A DNA stretch of 64,000 nucleotides from an uncultured Lachnospiraceae bacterium (GTDB lineage Bacteria > Bacillota > Clostridia > Lachnospirales > Lachnospiraceae), in NCBI GenBank assembly GCA_947176505.1, contig CAMWQW010000010.1, positions 79,718 to 143,717 on the forward strand. Direction: 5' to 3'. This document shows, in pieces, positions 34,389 to 43,863 of the stretch. The position numbers and the translations under genes are program-made. The notes below the pieces were generated by a model. The model was not told the origin of the DNA and did not search any database. It saw only the letters and a program-made list of their open reading frames with translations. The first letter of the stretch is position 1; each line of letters opens with the position of its first letter.

Positions 34389-35879
34389 GTGAAGGTAAAA
34401 ACGTTGACAAGGGGAGCGGGAATATTATTGCCGATATCCAGTCTGCCATCTGCATACGGGATAGGAACCTTGGGACATGCAGCTTTCAAATTTGTAGACC
34501 TGCTGGCGGATTTGAAACAGAAATATTGGCAGATACTGCCGATGGGACCGCTCACGGTAGGAGACAGTCCGTTTCAGTCGATTTCACTTTTTGCCGGGAA
34601 TCCGTATTATATCGATCTGGAGGATTTGATGGAAGACGGATTATTGCTAAGAGAAGAAGTCGATGCATACCGCTGGGGTGCAAGCGGTGAATGTATAGAT
34701 TACGCAGTACTATATCAGAATAGATATTCCGTTTTGCAGTCAGCTTTTGAGCGGTTTGACTGCCGGGATGAACGATACATAGCATTTTGTGAGAAAAGTA
34801 AATCATGGCTTGAAGATTACAGCCTTTATATGGCGCTTAAATATCATTTTGAAGGTAAGGCATGGTATGAGTGGGAAGAGGCGGCTCGAAACAGAAGGCA
34901 GGAGACCCTGATGCAGTACCGGAATAAGCTGTCGCATCAGATTGCTTTCTGGAAATTCTGTCAGTATGAGTTCTACAGACAGTGGATAATTCTGAAGGAA
35001 TATGCAAAGAAAAAGGGAGTTCAGATTATCGGGGATATACCGTTTTATGTTGCTTATGACAGTGTGGATGTATGGACGCATAGAGAATTGTTTCTTCTGG
35101 ATGCGCAAGGAAACATGCTTCGCGTAGCAGCGTGTCCCCCGGATGCCTTTTCGGAAGCAGGTCAGATTTGGGGGAATCCGGTGTATGACTGGAACGCCAT
35201 GGAAGCGGATGGGTTCCATTGGTGGAAAACGAGGATAAAGCAGCAGGCAGCCATGTTTGACATCATTAAGATAGATCACTTCTTGGGTGCAGTGAAATAT
35301 TTCAGTATTGAGGCTGGAAAGACGGATATCCGTGAAGGAAAATGGACTAAGGGACCGGGCAGGAAGTTTGCTGAGGCAATTGAGAAAGCTGCCGGTGATA
35401 AGAAGATTATCGCAGAGAATATGGGAACGGTACTTCCGGGAGTGAACAAGCTGATTCAAAAGATGGGGTGGCCGGACATAAAAGTACTGCTTTTTGCCTT
35501 CGATGGTAAGGCGGATAATGAATATCTTCCGCATAATTATACTGACAGTAATACGGTACTCTATGCGGGGACACATGATAATGATACGATTGTCGGTTAC
35601 TACCGGAATCATACAGACTATGAACTGGCATATATGTATTCTTATTTAAATATAGACAGTAAGGAACAGATATCCGATGCCATGATCCGGGCGGCATATT
35701 CAAGCACAGCGGATGTGGTGATATTGCAGATGCAGGATATTCTCCAGCTCGGAAGCGAAGCAAGAATGAATCGTCCGTCTACGATAGGAGTAAACTGGAA
35801 ATGGCGGTTTTCAGACGAACTGCTTCCGGAGGAGCGTAGAAGTTGGATCCGCACGCAGATGGCGCTTTACCGCCGTTAA
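34389..35879 (+). CDS. malQ: 4-alpha-glucanotransferase (amylomaltase, GH77)
   Basis: A 496-residue cytoplasmic enzyme that rearranges maltodextrins, releasing glucose. Family marks: RGAGILLPISSLPSAYGIGTLG at the start, GDSPFQSISLFAGNPYYIDL, IIGDIPFYVAYDSVDVW, the nucleophile Asp in IIKIDHFLGAVKYF, IIAENMGTVLPGV with the acid/base Glu (next residue Asn where Asp is usual) and YAGTHDNDTIVGYY. The start is GTG 34389, with GGGGGTC upstream; the longer frame from 34317 begins inside the promoter. It heads the maltodextrin cluster. Confidence 0.94.
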   Translation: MKVKTLTRGAGILLPISSLPSAYGIGTLGHAAFKFVDLLADLKQKYWQILPMGPLTVGDSPFQSISLFAGNPYYIDLEDLMEDGLLLREEVDAYRWGASGECIDYAVLYQNRYSVLQSAFERFDCRDERYIAFCEKSKSWLEDYSLYMALKYHFEGKAWYEWEEAARNRRQETLMQYRNKLSHQIAFWKFCQYEFYRQWIILKEYAKKKGVQIIGDIPFYVAYDSVDVWTHRELFLLDAQGNMLRVAACPPDAFSEAGQIWGNPVYDWNAMEADGFHWWKTRIKQQAAMFDIIKIDHFLGAVKYFSIEAGKTDIREGKWTKGPGRKFAEAIEKAAGDKKIIAENMGTVLPGVNKLIQKMGWPDIKVLLFAFDGKADNEYLPHNYTDSNTVLYAGTHDNDTIVGYYRNHTDYELAYMYSYLNIDSKEQISDAMIRAAYSSTADVVILQMQDILQLGSEARMNRPSTIGVNWKWRFSDELLPEERRSWIRTQMALYRR

Positions 35880-35881
35880 CA

Positions 35882-36072
35882 AATCATCGCTTTATAGCGA
35901 TGATTGAGAGAATGCAAAGCATTCTCCCGAGGCACGCACTGTGGCGCGCAAGAAAGGACTAGTCCTTTCTTTATATTCTATAGATATAGAATATAAAACC
36001 CTTAATCAATCATATTTCCGCGGACAGCGGGAAAGTTGACTTTGATATAAGACGTGGAAGCACGTTTTATAT
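35882..36072 (+). repeat. Array of five perfect or near-perfect hairpins
   Basis: Between malQ and the binding-protein gene lie five successive inverted repeats, each of different sequence: 35882-35905 (10-bp stem, TTAT loop), 35908-35926 (8 bp), 35951-35970 (20-nt palindrome AGAAAGGACTAGTCCTTTCT), 35971-35996 (10 bp, 6-nt loop) and 36045-36072 (12 bp with one GU, GAAG loop). None has a proper T-run. Such series can mark RNA processing, stability control or protein binding. Confidence 0.75.
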
Positions 36073-36151
36073 AGAAACCAAAAAAATGGTAACACTAAGA
36101 TTTGGCAGGACTAATACACTTGCTAAATCGGAAAGAGAGAGGAAAAACATT

Positions 36152-37522
36152 ATGAAGAAGAAAGTATTGGCAACATTACTGGCAACAGCAATGGTAGCCG
36201 GCTGTCTTGCAGGATGCGGTAATTCTAATGATGGCGCAGCAAGCACTCCGGCAACAGAAGATGCAGCACCGGCAGAGGACGCAGCGCCTGCAGAAGATGC
36301 AGCGCCGGCAGAGGATGCGGCACCCGCAGAGGATACGTCATCCGCAGCAGATGCATCCGGCAGTCCGATCGATACCTTGATTGCAAATACGACAGGTACG
36401 GTTACAATGACTGTATGGGCATCTGAGGAAGATCAGGATCTTACAAGCAAAATGCTTGACGACTTCAAAGCAGCATATCCTGATATAACATTTGATATTA
36501 CACTTGGTGCAGAGTCCGAGTCAACAGCGAAGGACACAATCTTGACAGACGTTGAGGCAGCGGCAGATGTTTTCGCTTTTGCTGATGACCAGATTAACGA
36601 ACTTGTACAAGCTGGCGCATTACAGGAAGTAGCGGCTCATTACACATATGATGTGGCAGCAGAGAACGCTTCCGGCGCTGTTGAGGCAGCTACTGTAGAC
36701 GGTAAGTTATATGCATATCCGATGACTGCTGATAACGGTTACTTCATGTTCTATGATTCTTCCGTATTCACAGAGGACGATGTAAAATCTTTAGAGAAAA
36801 TGGTTGAGGTTGCAGACGCAGCAGGTAAGAAGATTGCAATGGATATTTCCAATGGTTGGTATATTTACTCCTTCTTCCAAGGTGCCGGTTTGGAACTGAC
36901 ATTAAATGATGACGGTATGACAAACACATGTGCATGGAATGCAGCAGGCGGTACAGACGTAGCACAGGCAATCATTGATTTGACAGCTTCTAACGTACTT
37001 GTAGATATGGGTGATGAGGATATGGCTACCCAGATTGCAGAAGGCAATGTAGTTGCTTGTGTAAACGGTACATGGAGAGCAGAGACAGCTCAGGAAGCAT
37101 GGGGCGACAACTACGCAGCATGCAAGCTTCCTACATTTAATGCAGGCGGTAAGGACTATCAGATGTCTTCTTACTCAGGATATAAATTAGTAGGCGTAAA
37201 TCCTCACTCCGCTAATCTTGGCTGGGCAATGCTCCTTGCAGAGTTCTTAACGAACGAGGACTCTCAGACAGCAAGATTTGAAGCAAGAGGTCTTGGTCCT
37301 GCAAACAATGCGGCAGCATCCTCTGACGCAGTTCAGTCCAATCCGGCTATCGCAGCACTTGCAGCTCAGGCAGCATACGCAACACCTCAGCGTGTAGGTG
37401 GTAACTTCTGGTCACCTGCAGAGACATTAGGACAGATTTTGGCTTCCGGTAATCCGGACGGCACAGATTTACAGACATTGCTTGATACAACAGTAGAAGG
37501 TATCACAGCACCTGTCGAGTAA
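36152..37522 (+). CDS. Maltodextrin-type ABC transporter substrate-binding lipoprotein
   Basis: A 456-residue lipoprotein of the MalE class. The signal ends AGCLAGC with Cys about residue 24. A flexible linker of five PAEDAA-like repeats (about 36-60) comes before the binding domain, which starts GTVTMTVWASEEDQDLTSKMLDDFKAAYPDI. It holds the sugar for the two permeases downstream; the neighbouring malQ and amylase point to maltodextrin. ATG 36152 follows GAGAGAGG; the frame's earlier ATG lacks a signal. High alanine and codon bias to frequent codons suggest strong expression. Confidence 0.9.
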   Translation: MKKKVLATLLATAMVAGCLAGCGNSNDGAASTPATEDAAPAEDAAPAEDAAPAEDAAPAEDTSSAADASGSPIDTLIANTTGTVTMTVWASEEDQDLTSKMLDDFKAAYPDITFDITLGAESESTAKDTILTDVEAAADVFAFADDQINELVQAGALQEVAAHYTYDVAAENASGAVEAATVDGKLYAYPMTADNGYFMFYDSSVFTEDDVKSLEKMVEVADAAGKKIAMDISNGWYIYSFFQGAGLELTLNDDGMTNTCAWNAAGGTDVAQAIIDLTASNVLVDMGDEDMATQIAEGNVVACVNGTWRAETAQEAWGDNYAACKLPTFNAGGKDYQMSSYSGYKLVGVNPHSANLGWAMLLAEFLTNEDSQTARFEARGLGPANNAAASSDAVQSNPAIAALAAQAAYATPQRVGGNFWSPAETLGQILASGNPDGTDLQTLLDTTVEGITAPVE

Positions 37523-37528
37523 AACAGT

Positions 37529-37621
37529 AAATCCCTTCGGGATTAACTTTACGAGATTTGTTTCGCAAATTATAGGAACAGTTATAAAAGGGGTGGGTGC
37601 ATATTCGCCCATCCCTTTCTT
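37529..37621 (+). terminator. Intra-operon hairpins after binding-protein gene
   Basis: AATCCC/GGGATT (37530-37544) is followed by a small ATTTG/CAAAT hairpin and then a long GC-rich stem (about 37587-37621, AAAGGGG.../...ATCCCTTT with a 6-nt loop) ending in TTTCTT. The last is terminator-like. In many binding-protein transporters a leaky terminator or stability hairpin here makes the binding protein more abundant than the permeases. Confidence 0.65.
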
Positions 37622-37661
37622 GAGAAGGATATAAAATAGTTGCTTCTGAGAGGAGTTTCGT

Positions 37662-39089
37662 ATGAAGAAGGCATTAAACGCAATAGGAAATTATTTTAAG
37701 AATTTTGGAATTGCCTTTGTCAAGGGAGATATTTGGGTAAAGCTATCGGCAGTATTGATGGGTGCAGGTTATTTTGCCAGAAAACAGGTGATCAATGGTA
37801 TCATTATGTGTCTGGTGGAGGTATTGTTTGCAGTACTGTGTGTCGGATATGCGGCTCCAAACCTCGCTAAGTTCGGGACGCTCGGTACAGTACAGTTCGA
37901 GCAGGTTTTTGATCCACTGACAATGACCAGTACAGTGAATGATTATGATAACTCTTTCCTAATCCTATTAAATTCCATTATTTCGTTATTTATTATCTTT
38001 GTATTTATTGTTTTTTATATTTCAAACATGAAAGCAGTATATCGTCTGCAGCAGCAGAAAGAAAACGGAGAGCATATCAATAACTTCCGTGAAGATATGC
38101 GGACGATGTTTAACGAAAAATTTCATATTACTTTGCTGACATTACCGGCAATCGGTATTATTATCATGAACATACTTCCGATTCTGGTTCTGATTGCAGT
38201 AGCATTTACGAATTATGATCAACAACATATGCCGCCTAACGCATTATTTACATGGGTAGGTTGGTCAAACTTTAAGAGCCTGTTTACCAGTTCCGTAACA
38301 GTTACCTTCGGTTATTCCTTTAGAAAGGTTTTAATCTGGACACTGGAGTGGGCGGTACTCGCTACATTTACCACATACATCGGTGGTATTTTGATGGCGA
38401 AGTTCATCAATGATAAGAAGACAAAGCTTCCGAAATTGTGGAGAACGCTTTTCATCATAGCGATTGCAGTGCCACAGTTCGTAACCTTACTTTTGGTTCG
38501 TAACTTCTTTGCAGACAGCGGTATCGTTAATACATTCTGTAACAGTATTGGTCTGACGGATTTCCTGAAGAATGTAGGGCTTGTTCCCTCGAATTTAAGT
38601 TATATTCCGTTCCTGACGAATCCGGGCTGGGCGAAGGTGATGATTATTATCATTAATATCTGGATTGGTATCCCTTATCAGATGCTTGTAGCGACAGGCG
38701 TGTTGATGAATATACCGGAAGATCAGATTGAGAGTGCAAGAATTGATGGTGCAAATCCTTTACAGATATTTGTTAAGATTACGATGCCTTATGTGTTGTT
38801 TGTAACAGGTCCCAGTTTGATTACGGATTTTGTTAAGAATATCAATAACTTTAATGTTATTTACCTGTTGACGCAGGACGTATTCGTTACGAGCGACCAG
38901 CTTCTGGCAAACTCTAACGCCAAAGAAGTGGATTTGCTGGTAACATGGCTGTTCCGTTTGACGAATGAATACTATAATTATAAAATGGCATCTGTTATCG
39001 GTATTATCGTATTCATCATCTGCGCGGCGTTTACTCTGGTTACATTTACCAGAACGATTAAAGGAGATAAGGAGGAAGAGTTTCAATAA
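37662..39089 (+). CDS. Maltodextrin-type ABC permease, MalF-like
   Basis: A 475-residue membrane protein with eight or so helices. The N-terminal 150 residues hold a pair of helices and a cytoplasmic stretch (RLQQQKENGEHINNF), the extension typical of MalF over MalG. The EAA loop is in the form ESARIDGANPLQIFVKITMPYV near 355-376, which contacts the ATPase. RBS AGAGGAG before ATG 37662. The importing ATPase (MsmX/MalK type) is not in the window, as usual for such Firmicute systems. Confidence 0.9.
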   Translation: MKKALNAIGNYFKNFGIAFVKGDIWVKLSAVLMGAGYFARKQVINGIIMCLVEVLFAVLCVGYAAPNLAKFGTLGTVQFEQVFDPLTMTSTVNDYDNSFLILLNSIISLFIIFVFIVFYISNMKAVYRLQQQKENGEHINNFREDMRTMFNEKFHITLLTLPAIGIIIMNILPILVLIAVAFTNYDQQHMPPNALFTWVGWSNFKSLFTSSVTVTFGYSFRKVLIWTLEWAVLATFTTYIGGILMAKFINDKKTKLPKLWRTLFIIAIAVPQFVTLLLVRNFFADSGIVNTFCNSIGLTDFLKNVGLVPSNLSYIPFLTNPGWAKVMIIIINIWIGIPYQMLVATGVLMNIPEDQIESARIDGANPLQIFVKITMPYVLFVTGPSLITDFVKNINNFNVIYLLTQDVFVTSDQLLANSNAKEVDLLVTWLFRLTNEYYNYKMASVIGIIVFIICAAFTLVTFTRTIKGDKEEEFQ

Positions 39090-39931
39090 TGAAAAAGACG
39101 ATAAAATCTATTATAAGACATCTTGTTTTACTTTTCCTATCAGTGATTTGGCTAATCCCGATCCTTTGGCTGTTTGTCACGTCGTTTAGCGGATATAAGG
39201 GCATCAATACTTCCCATTTCTTTCCGGAGACGTGGACACTGGATAATTACGCACAGTTGTTTTTGCGCTCGGATTCGATTGTGCAGTACAACAGATGGTT
39301 TTTAAATACACTTGTCATTGCAATTTTTTCCTGCCTGATTTCTACTATCTTAGTATTGATGGTGTCTTACACAATGAGTAAGTTACGTTTTGCAGGCAGA
39401 AAGGGATTGATGAGTTTCGGTATTATTTTAAATATGTTTCCGGGTGTGCTTTCCATGATAGCGATTTACTTTATCTTAAAGACACTTGGTTTAACGAACA
39501 GCCATGTCGGTATGATTATCGTGTATTCCGCAGGTGCGGGACTTGGTTATCTGATCTGTAAAGGCTTCATGGATACGATTTCGGTATCTTTGAGCGAGGC
39601 TGCAAGGCTGGAAGGCGCTTCTGAGGCGAAAATTTTCTGGTCAGTCATCATTCCGTTGTCGAAGCCGATTATTGTGTACACAGTTATCAACGCTTTCTTG
39701 GCACCTTGGGGAGACTTCGTATTTGCGAAGCTGATGCTCAATTCCGGTGTGGCAACAGACTGGACGGTAGCAATCGGGCTATTCAACATGTTAGGTAAGT
39801 CCATGATTAATAAATACTTCTCAGTATTCTGTGCAGGCGGAGTTATCATAGCAATTCCGATTTCTATCTTGTTCGTAATCATGCAGAAGTGTTATGTGGA
39901 AGGTATTACAGGCGGTTCTGTAAAAGGCTAG
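39089..39931 (+). CDS. Maltodextrin-type ABC permease, MalG-like
   Basis: A 280-residue membrane protein with six helices. It begins one nt before the upstream stop ends (TAATG) with AAGGAGGAAG as ribosome site, so it is coupled to the MalF-like gene. The EAA loop SEAARLEGASEAKIFWSVIIPL near 169-190 matches MalG-type permeases. N-terminal ILWLFVTSFSGYKG and DNYAQLFL are also typical. Confidence 0.92.
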   Translation: MKKTIKSIIRHLVLLFLSVIWLIPILWLFVTSFSGYKGINTSHFFPETWTLDNYAQLFLRSDSIVQYNRWFLNTLVIAIFSCLISTILVLMVSYTMSKLRFAGRKGLMSFGIILNMFPGVLSMIAIYFILKTLGLTNSHVGMIIVYSAGAGLGYLICKGFMDTISVSLSEAARLEGASEAKIFWSVIIPLSKPIIVYTVINAFLAPWGDFVFAKLMLNSGVATDWTVAIGLFNMLGKSMINKYFSVFCAGGVIIAIPISILFVIMQKCYVEGITGGSVKG

Positions 39932-39961
39932 TAGAATATTATAATATGAGAATAGGAGACG

Positions 39962-39983
39962 GGCTGTGCAGGAATGCGCAGCC
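39962..39983 (+). terminator. GC-rich hairpin before amylase gene
   Basis: GGCTGTGC/GCGCAGCC (39962-39969, 39976-39983) with a 6-nt loop, followed by TATCTTATCTTAT. It could be a weak terminator or processing site between the permease and amylase genes. Confidence 0.5.
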
Positions 39984-40032
39984 TATCTTATCTTATAACG
40001 AAATGCGACAAGGTAAATCATAGGAGGAAAAT

Positions 40033-41787
40033 ATGAGGAAAAGAAATGAAATCGGCATAAAAATAACATCTGTAATTATGAGTGCGTCGATGATTCTTGG
40101 CGGTTGTGGAACGAATGCGACTACAAGCCAGACCGGGGACGAGGCTGTCACGTCAAAAGAGATTGGTGAGGAGGCTGCCACGCCGGAGGAAGCGGACGAG
40201 AACGGTACCTATACGGAGCAAGAGCAGGCGGCACAGGAAGACGTGACGGATGGTATTGCGCTGAATATGATCGACGACAACTACCGTACTTATTATGAGG
40301 TATTTGTCTATTCTTTCTGTGACAGTGACGGGGACGGAATCGGGGATTTACAAGGGTTAATCTCGAAATTGGACTACATTAATGACGGAGATGATAATAC
40401 GGATACGGACTTAGGGTGCAACGGTCTTTGGCTGATGCCGGTGAATCCGTCCCCCACCTATCATAAATATGACGTAGCGGACTATTATGAGATTGATGAG
40501 GAATATGGCACGCTGGAGGATTTTAAGGAGCTGCTTGCCGAGTGTGATAAGCGCGGAATCAAAGTTATCATGGATTTGGTATTGAATCACAGCTCTTCGC
40601 AGAATGAATGGTTTCAGGAGGCATATTCTTATCTTCAGGAATTAGACGGCGCGGAACCGAATGCAGCGGACTGTCCTTATTTTGATTACTACCATTTTTC
40701 CAAAGAGCAGGGAGGCGGTTACTATGCGGTGGAAGGAACCGAATGGTATTACGAGGCACAGTTTTGGTCCGAGATGCCGGATTTGAATCTGGATTGTGAG
40801 GCGCTTCGTGAGGAGATTTCGGAGATTACGAAATATTGGCTGGATATGGGTGTGGGCGGTTTTCGACTGGATGCGGTAAAAGAGTATTACAGCGGCGCGC
40901 CACAGGCAAATATAGATTTCTTGTCGTGGCTGAATGATACGGTGAAGACACAGAAGGAAGACGCCTATCTGGTAGGAGAAGCATGGCTTCCGATGACAGA
41001 ATATGCCCCTTACTATGAAAGCGGCATTGACAGTGTTTTTAATTTTGCCTTTGCAGACAAAGACGGTATTATCTCCAAAGTGTTGAATGGCTCTCCGGCG
41101 TCTAGGTACGGTGAGACGGTAGCTTCCCTGTCGGAAGTTTTTGGCTCCTATAATGAGCGTTATATTGACGCGCCGTTCTATACGAATCATGACTTAGGAA
41201 GGAGCGCCGGTTATTATGCCGGAGATTATTCTGCTAATCAGACAAAGTTAGCGGCAGCAATGAATTTATTCATGAGCGGTTCGGCTTTTGTGTACTATGG
41301 GGAAGAACTGGGAATGAAGGGAGCCGGCAAAGATGAGAACAAGCGTGCACCTATGTATTGGAGTATGAACGCCGATGCGGACGGCATGTGCGATGGACCG
41401 GCGGATATGGACACTGTGAAGATGAAGTTTGAGAGTCTTGAGGAACAGCAGGAGGACGCCGACTCTGTATACAGTTTCTACAAGAAGGTGATTAAAGTGA
41501 GAAACCAGAATCCGGAGATTGGAAGAGGAGAGGCGGAATATCTGAATGAAGTATCGACAGACACAGTGTGTGTGCTGCGAAAGAGTTATGAAGGGGCGGA
41601 GATACTTCTCGTGTTTGTAACAGGTGCGGAGACGGAAAACGTGGATCTTAGCGGCATCACGGTCAACGGGAATCCTGTAGGTGCCAGTTCAGAGGTCAGA
41701 GCAATGCTTGTGACGGGAGAAGAGCCAATTGAGCTAAAAGATGGGGTGGCATCTATGCCGGGATATTCGGTGATGGTATTGAAATAA
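40033..41787 (+). CDS. Secreted alpha-amylase-family lipoprotein (GH13)
   Basis: A 584-residue extracellular enzyme anchored by a lipobox (ILGGC, Cys about 25), with a long acidic linker (about 30-78). The GH13 barrel shows GDGIGDLQGLISKLDYI, MDLVLNHSS, nucleophile Asp in GGFRLDAVKEY, acid/base Glu in LVGEAW and FYTNHDLGRSAG with the third Asp, so all three catalytic acids are there. A C-terminal beta domain follows. It would cut starch or maltodextrins for the adjacent importer. ATG 40033 follows TAGGAGG. Confidence 0.92.
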   Translation: MRKRNEIGIKITSVIMSASMILGGCGTNATTSQTGDEAVTSKEIGEEAATPEEADENGTYTEQEQAAQEDVTDGIALNMIDDNYRTYYEVFVYSFCDSDGDGIGDLQGLISKLDYINDGDDNTDTDLGCNGLWLMPVNPSPTYHKYDVADYYEIDEEYGTLEDFKELLAECDKRGIKVIMDLVLNHSSSQNEWFQEAYSYLQELDGAEPNAADCPYFDYYHFSKEQGGGYYAVEGTEWYYEAQFWSEMPDLNLDCEALREEISEITKYWLDMGVGGFRLDAVKEYYSGAPQANIDFLSWLNDTVKTQKEDAYLVGEAWLPMTEYAPYYESGIDSVFNFAFADKDGIISKVLNGSPASRYGETVASLSEVFGSYNERYIDAPFYTNHDLGRSAGYYAGDYSANQTKLAAAMNLFMSGSAFVYYGEELGMKGAGKDENKRAPMYWSMNADADGMCDGPADMDTVKMKFESLEEQQEDADSVYSFYKKVIKVRNQNPEIGRGEAEYLNEVSTDTVCVLRKSYEGAEILLVFVTGAETENVDLSGITVNGNPVGASSEVRAMLVTGEEPIELKDGVASMPGYSVMVLK

Positions 41788-41800
41788 ATGTGTACAAACA

Positions 41801-41833
41801 AAAACCTCGAAGGTTTCGTGCCTTCGAGGTTTT
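41801..41833. terminator. Strong bidirectional terminator
   Basis: AAAACCTCGAAGG (41801-41813) and CCTTCGAGGTTTT (41821-41833) form a perfect 13-bp stem with A- and T-tails on either side, so it can end both the amylase transcript and the convergent exporter transcript. Confidence 0.88.
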
Positions 41834-42048
41834 CGCTTGTGTAAAAGGGGAATTCTTCCGGAATTGCTATAACCGACTTGACTTCCGTAATCAAGTCTAT
41901 AAATAATATAATACCTTTTTCCGATAGAGTCTATAATTATATTACAAAAGAATAACAATATATTAGCGAAAGGAATCGAAAAATATCAAATACGCTTTAA
42001 ATATTAAGAAAAAATAAAATTATTTTGATGTTAAAAAGTTGTATAGAC

Positions 42049-43863
42049 TCAGTTGTAGTAATGAGCCTGTGCCGCAAACATCGCAGAGTAGATGCCGTTT
42101 TTAGCAGCAAGCAGTTCGTCGTGTGTACCATATTCTTTGATGCAGCCATCCGAAAACACGGCGATGCGGTCACAGAATTTACAGCTTGAGAGACGGTGCG
42201 AAATGTAAATTGCCGTCTTTTTTCCTACAAGAGTATTAAATTGTCTATAAATATCGTACTCTGCTACCGGATCAAGAGCTGCCGTGGGTTCGTCTAAGAT
42301 GACTACAGGAGCTTTTTTGTGTAAGGCGCGGGCAATCGCGATTTTTTGTTGTTCTCCGCCGGAAGGTTCGATGCCGTTTTCGTCAAAGGATTTGAAGAGC
42401 ATAGTATCGATACCTTTTTCGAGGGAACTGATCCGCGATTGTAAACCGACTTGTCTGATTAAGTCATGCAGGGCAGTTTGTGCCGTCGAATCGAAGTCGG
42501 GACTGTCTAGCAGGATATTATCTTTTATGGAGAAACTAAATAGGTTAAAGTCCTGAAAGATGGGAGAAAACAACGCCATATACTCCTGATAGTCGTATTC
42601 TTTGATATTGACACCATCTAAGAGAATTTCACCCTCTGTCGCATCGTATAGCCTGCAAAGAAGCTTGATAAAAGTCGTTTTGCCTGCGCCGTTTAGTCCG
42701 ACTACAGACAAGTGTTCGCCGGGGTGAAGAATGATATTAACGCCGTTAAGCACCTGTACGTCGGTATTCGGATAGGAGAAAGAGACATTCCGAAACTCAA
42801 TGGTGTGCGGTTTATCCGGAATGTGCAGGGTTCCTTTCTCTATAGCAGCAGGATAGTCCATGAACTTCACATATTCGTAAGCGTAGTTTGTACGCTTTAC
42901 AAGGTCTTTGACATTCCTGATAAGCCCCTGAGTGGAAGTCTGAAGTCTGGAAGAGGCGGCTAACATTTGGGAAAAAATACCAATTGTTATGTTACCGGAA
43001 ATGACTAAGAAGCCAAGGTATAAATAAGTGAAAAAGTCGTTTATTGCGCTGCAGACGGCATTGATATTATTAAGCGGAAGCGATTGGTCCGCCTGCCATT
43101 TCCAATTATTCAGACTTTCATCGACATAACTGTTCCATTTTCCGACCATCATATCCTGTGCGGCATACAGACGGATGTCTTTACCGTAACGAAAATTCAT
43201 TAGTTCCCATGAGAGATAACCGAAGATACGATTTGATTTGGAGAGTCTTCGGAAGGATTCGATTTCAATAGCGTTTTGGCGCTTGCTTAAGAATATAACG
43301 ACCAGAATCAAAATGGCAGTTACAGCAAAAAGCAGCGGGGCATGGAGTAAAATCAGAGCCACGACACCGATGATTTTCAGTGAGTCGGAAAGTGCGTTAA
43401 ATAGCTGGGTGCAGATACCGTAGACGCCGTCGGAGTACCAGCTCATTCCGGTGCGTGCTTTTTCAATCTGGTCGAGGGCTTCTTTATCTTCCGTGAGCTG
43501 GAAGTCCAGTTCCATCACGCGAAGACTAATCTGCTCAGTGAAGTAATTATCCATCTTTTCTTTATATTTTTCCATAGTAACGCTTGCTATAGCTGCAAGA
43601 AGGGAGATAATGGAGCCCACGACAACAATCACTGTCACGTAGAGAAGAAGTTTGGTAATGTCCCTGTCTCCTAATAATTCATCCAAAATGAGCGGTGTCA
43701 TCATAATTGCCACGAAAGGATAGGCAGCGTCAAGAATAATGTGAATGGCGCTGAATATAAAAAAACCTTTGTAGTTTTTCCATGCAATAGGAATAAAATA
43801 ACGCAGGGTTTTGAATACAACGCTATTCGCAGATTTTTGTTCGTGCTTGGTTTGTTCAGCCAA
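42049..43863 (-). CDS. ABC exporter half-transporter, second of pair
   Basis: A 604-residue protein: an exporter membrane domain (about 20-320), then a nucleotide-binding domain with Walker A GLNGAGKTT, signature PSGGEQQK, Walker B VILDEPTAALD and switch His in YISHRLSS. The start is TTG 43863, 9 nt after AAGGAGG and overlapping the upstream gene by 8 nt. With that gene it likely forms a heterodimer. Both ATP sites keep the catalytic Glu, unlike the exporter at 9-12.5 kb. Substrate unknown; peptides or lantibiotic-like compounds are typical. Confidence 0.9.
   Translation of the reverse strand: MAEQTKHEQKSANSVVFKTLRYFIPIAWKNYKGFFIFSAIHIILDAAYPFVAIMMTPLILDELLGDRDITKLLLYVTVIVVVGSIISLLAAIASVTMEKYKEKMDNYFTEQISLRVMELDFQLTEDKEALDQIEKARTGMSWYSDGVYGICTQLFNALSDSLKIIGVVALILLHAPLLFAVTAILILVVIFLSKRQNAIEIESFRRLSKSNRIFGYLSWELMNFRYGKDIRLYAAQDMMVGKWNSYVDESLNNWKWQADQSLPLNNINAVCSAINDFFTYLYLGFLVISGNITIGIFSQMLAASSRLQTSTQGLIRNVKDLVKRTNYAYEYVKFMDYPAAIEKGTLHIPDKPHTIEFRNVSFSYPNTDVQVLNGVNIILHPGEHLSVVGLNGAGKTTFIKLLCRLYDATEGEILLDGVNIKEYDYQEYMALFSPIFQDFNLFSFSIKDNILLDSPDFDSTAQTALHDLIRQVGLQSRISSLEKGIDTMLFKSFDENGIEPSGGEQQKIAIARALHKKAPVVILDEPTAALDPVAEYDIYRQFNTLVGKKTAIYISHRLSSCKFCDRIAVFSDGCIKEYGTHDELLAAKNGIYSAMFAAQAHYYN

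Noticed and set aside
36258-36340. Repeat in the binding-protein gene as a mobile or CRISPR-like repeat
   Set aside because: It is an in-frame PAEDAA linker repeat after the lipoprotein anchor, common in surface lipoproteins.
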